Below, piece after piece: positions 63,279-64,000 of a stretch of 64,000 nucleotides of DNA. Positions within the stretch are counted from its first letter, which is position 1; each line of letters starts with the position of its first letter. Source of the DNA: Sphingomonas jejuensis (GTDB lineage Bacteria > Pseudomonadota > Alphaproteobacteria > Sphingomonadales > Sphingomonadaceae); the NCBI RefSeq assembly GCF_011927695.1, contig NZ_JAATJE010000001.1:1488001-1552000 (forward strand). The letters run 5' to 3'. A model generated the notes under the pieces. It did not search any database and was not told the DNA's origin. It worked only from the letters and a program-made list of their open reading frames with translations. The translations under genes and the position numbers were made by a program.

Positions 63279-64000
63279 TTCTGGAAGCTTAGGTCTGCCA
63301 GCACCGGCCAGTGGTCGGAAGGAAACACTGCCCCCTCGCGCCGGGCGATCGTCCGCACCTCGCCGACCCGGAAGCCGTGCGTCAGCACCCAGTCGATCCG
63401 CCGGTCGCCCGCGCCGCTGAAGCCGTTGAACGTGCCGTCCGGGCCGGATCGTCGGGCGGCTGCGCGCCACCCATCGGACAGCCCGGTCGTCAGGATGCGA
63501 TATGTCGGGCTGTCCGGCACATCGTTGAAGTCGCCCGTCAGCACGACCGGGAGCCCGTCGGAGAGCTGCGCGATTCGGTCGGCAAGCAATCGCGCAGCCT
63601 TCGCCCGCGCCGCGCCATCCTCCGCACGGTAGGGGAAGTGCGTGTTGAAGACGATGAAGCGCCGCCCATCGCTCGGGCGTGAGAACTCGCCCCACGTCAC
63701 CATGCGCGGATAAAGGTTGCCCCAGCTTATGCTGCCGGGAACCTCCGGCGTGTCGGACAGCCAGAACTCGCCCCAGCGTATCAGCGTCAGCCGGTCGCGT
63801 CGCCAGAACAGGCCCATATGCTCATCGTCGCGCCCGCCACGCCGGCCGGCACCGACCCAGGAATAGGCCGGCAGCGCGTCGACGATGTCGCGACCCTGTT
63901 CGCGGAACATCTCCTGCATGCCGATCACATCGGGATCGGCGTCGGCGATCGTCCGGACGGCGAGGGCGCGGCGCAGCGGCCAACGGTTGGCGCCGTCATC
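63275..64000 (-). CDS. Endonuclease/exonuclease/phosphatase family hydrolase, 5' end outside the window
   Basis: The visible part (about 241 residues) lacks its N-terminus, which runs off the right edge. Motifs are DPDVIGMQEMFREQ with the catalytic glutamate, IVFNTHFPYRAED, VLTGDFNDVPDSPTYRIL and FPSDHWPVLADL with the catalytic Asp-His. The AP-endonuclease-like fold cleaves phosphodiesters in DNA, RNA or lipid head groups; the class cannot be told apart here. Convergent with Sua5. Confidence 0.9.
   Translation of the reverse strand, partial: DDGANRWPLRRALAVRTIADADPDVIGMQEMFREQGRDIVDALPAYSWVGAGRRGGRDDEHMGLFWRRDRLTLIRWGEFWLSDTPEVPGSISWGNLYPRMVTWGEFSRPSDGRRFIVFNTHFPYRAEDGAARAKAARLLADRIAQLSDGLPVVLTGDFNDVPDSPTYRILTTGLSDGWRAAARRSGPDGTFNGFSGAGDRRIDWVLTHGFRVGEVRTIARREGAVFPSDHWPVLADLSFQN

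Overview
This is a chromosomal window from a high-GC alphaproteobacterium, most likely a member of the Sphingomonadaceae. The evidence for that is: a long TonB-dependent receptor with a sphingomonad-type plug; a PhaR, PhaC-like and thiolase cluster; a CcrM-type cell-cycle methyltransferase; proton-translocating transhydrogenase split into pntA1, pntA2 and pntB with an adjacent aa3 oxidase subunit IV; and OxyR, DUF2794, DUF6456 and pgsA-moaD-moaE arrangements. Coding density is very high. Many neighbouring genes overlap by 1-4 bases, several convergent pairs share or abut stop codons, and non-ATG starts (TTG, GTG) with good Shine-Dalgarno sequences are common. I see no insertion sequence, prophage, integron, CRISPR array or plasmid function, so this reads as core chromosome rather than a genomic island.

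Layout. 0-4.1 kb: a secreted methyltransferase-like protein, a small hypothetical, and the PHA cluster (phaR divergent from a short PhaC-like protein, then acetyl-CoA acetyltransferase). 4.2-7.6 kb: a TonB-dependent receptor between two hairpin terminators. 7.6-13.5 kb, minus strand: alanine racemase, CsaA, a His-rich CDF metal exporter, glmS, a hypothetical and glmU, giving a cell-wall precursor group. 13.6-21.5 kb, plus strand: gph, then the complete Pho system phoR-pstS-pstC-pstA-pstB-phoU-phoB with a probable Pho box before pstS. 21.6-30 kb: a secreted Thr/Ser/Gly/Met repeat protein, a membrane protein, cysE-DUF2794, a TauE/SafE permease, oxyR, a fasciclin protein, pgsA-moaD-moaE and an LplT-like MFS carrier. 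30-34 kb, minus strand: a glutathione-dependent formaldehyde detoxification operon (frmA, a VOC protein, purU, fghA).

34-36.8 kb: a GNAT protein, a DUF6456 protein, an XRE regulator, tRNA-Val(TAC) and a winged-helix protein. 36.8-41.5 kb, minus strand: a nine-gene, almost gapless transhydrogenase operon in which four unrecognised or weakly recognised genes sit between pntA1 and pntA2; this is the least explained block here. 41.6-47.9 kb: an orphan NtrC-like regulator, an SDR, an AsmA-like protein, folP and ccrM. 48-52.1 kb: a secreted TonB-C-like protein, rnhB, a thiD fused to a VOC domain, and glmM, which completes the UDP-GlcNAc route with glmS and glmU. 52.2-56.6 kb: a POT peptide symporter with two exported amidohydrolases. 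56.7-64 kb: an M48 protease, nitroreductase, GntR regulator, nucleotide-sugar epimerase, metallophosphoesterase, acyl-CoA dehydrogenase, Sua5 and an EEP-family hydrolase that runs off the right edge.

No gene-free stretch exceeds about 250 bases. Most functional names rest on motif and family recognition by eye; no database search was run.
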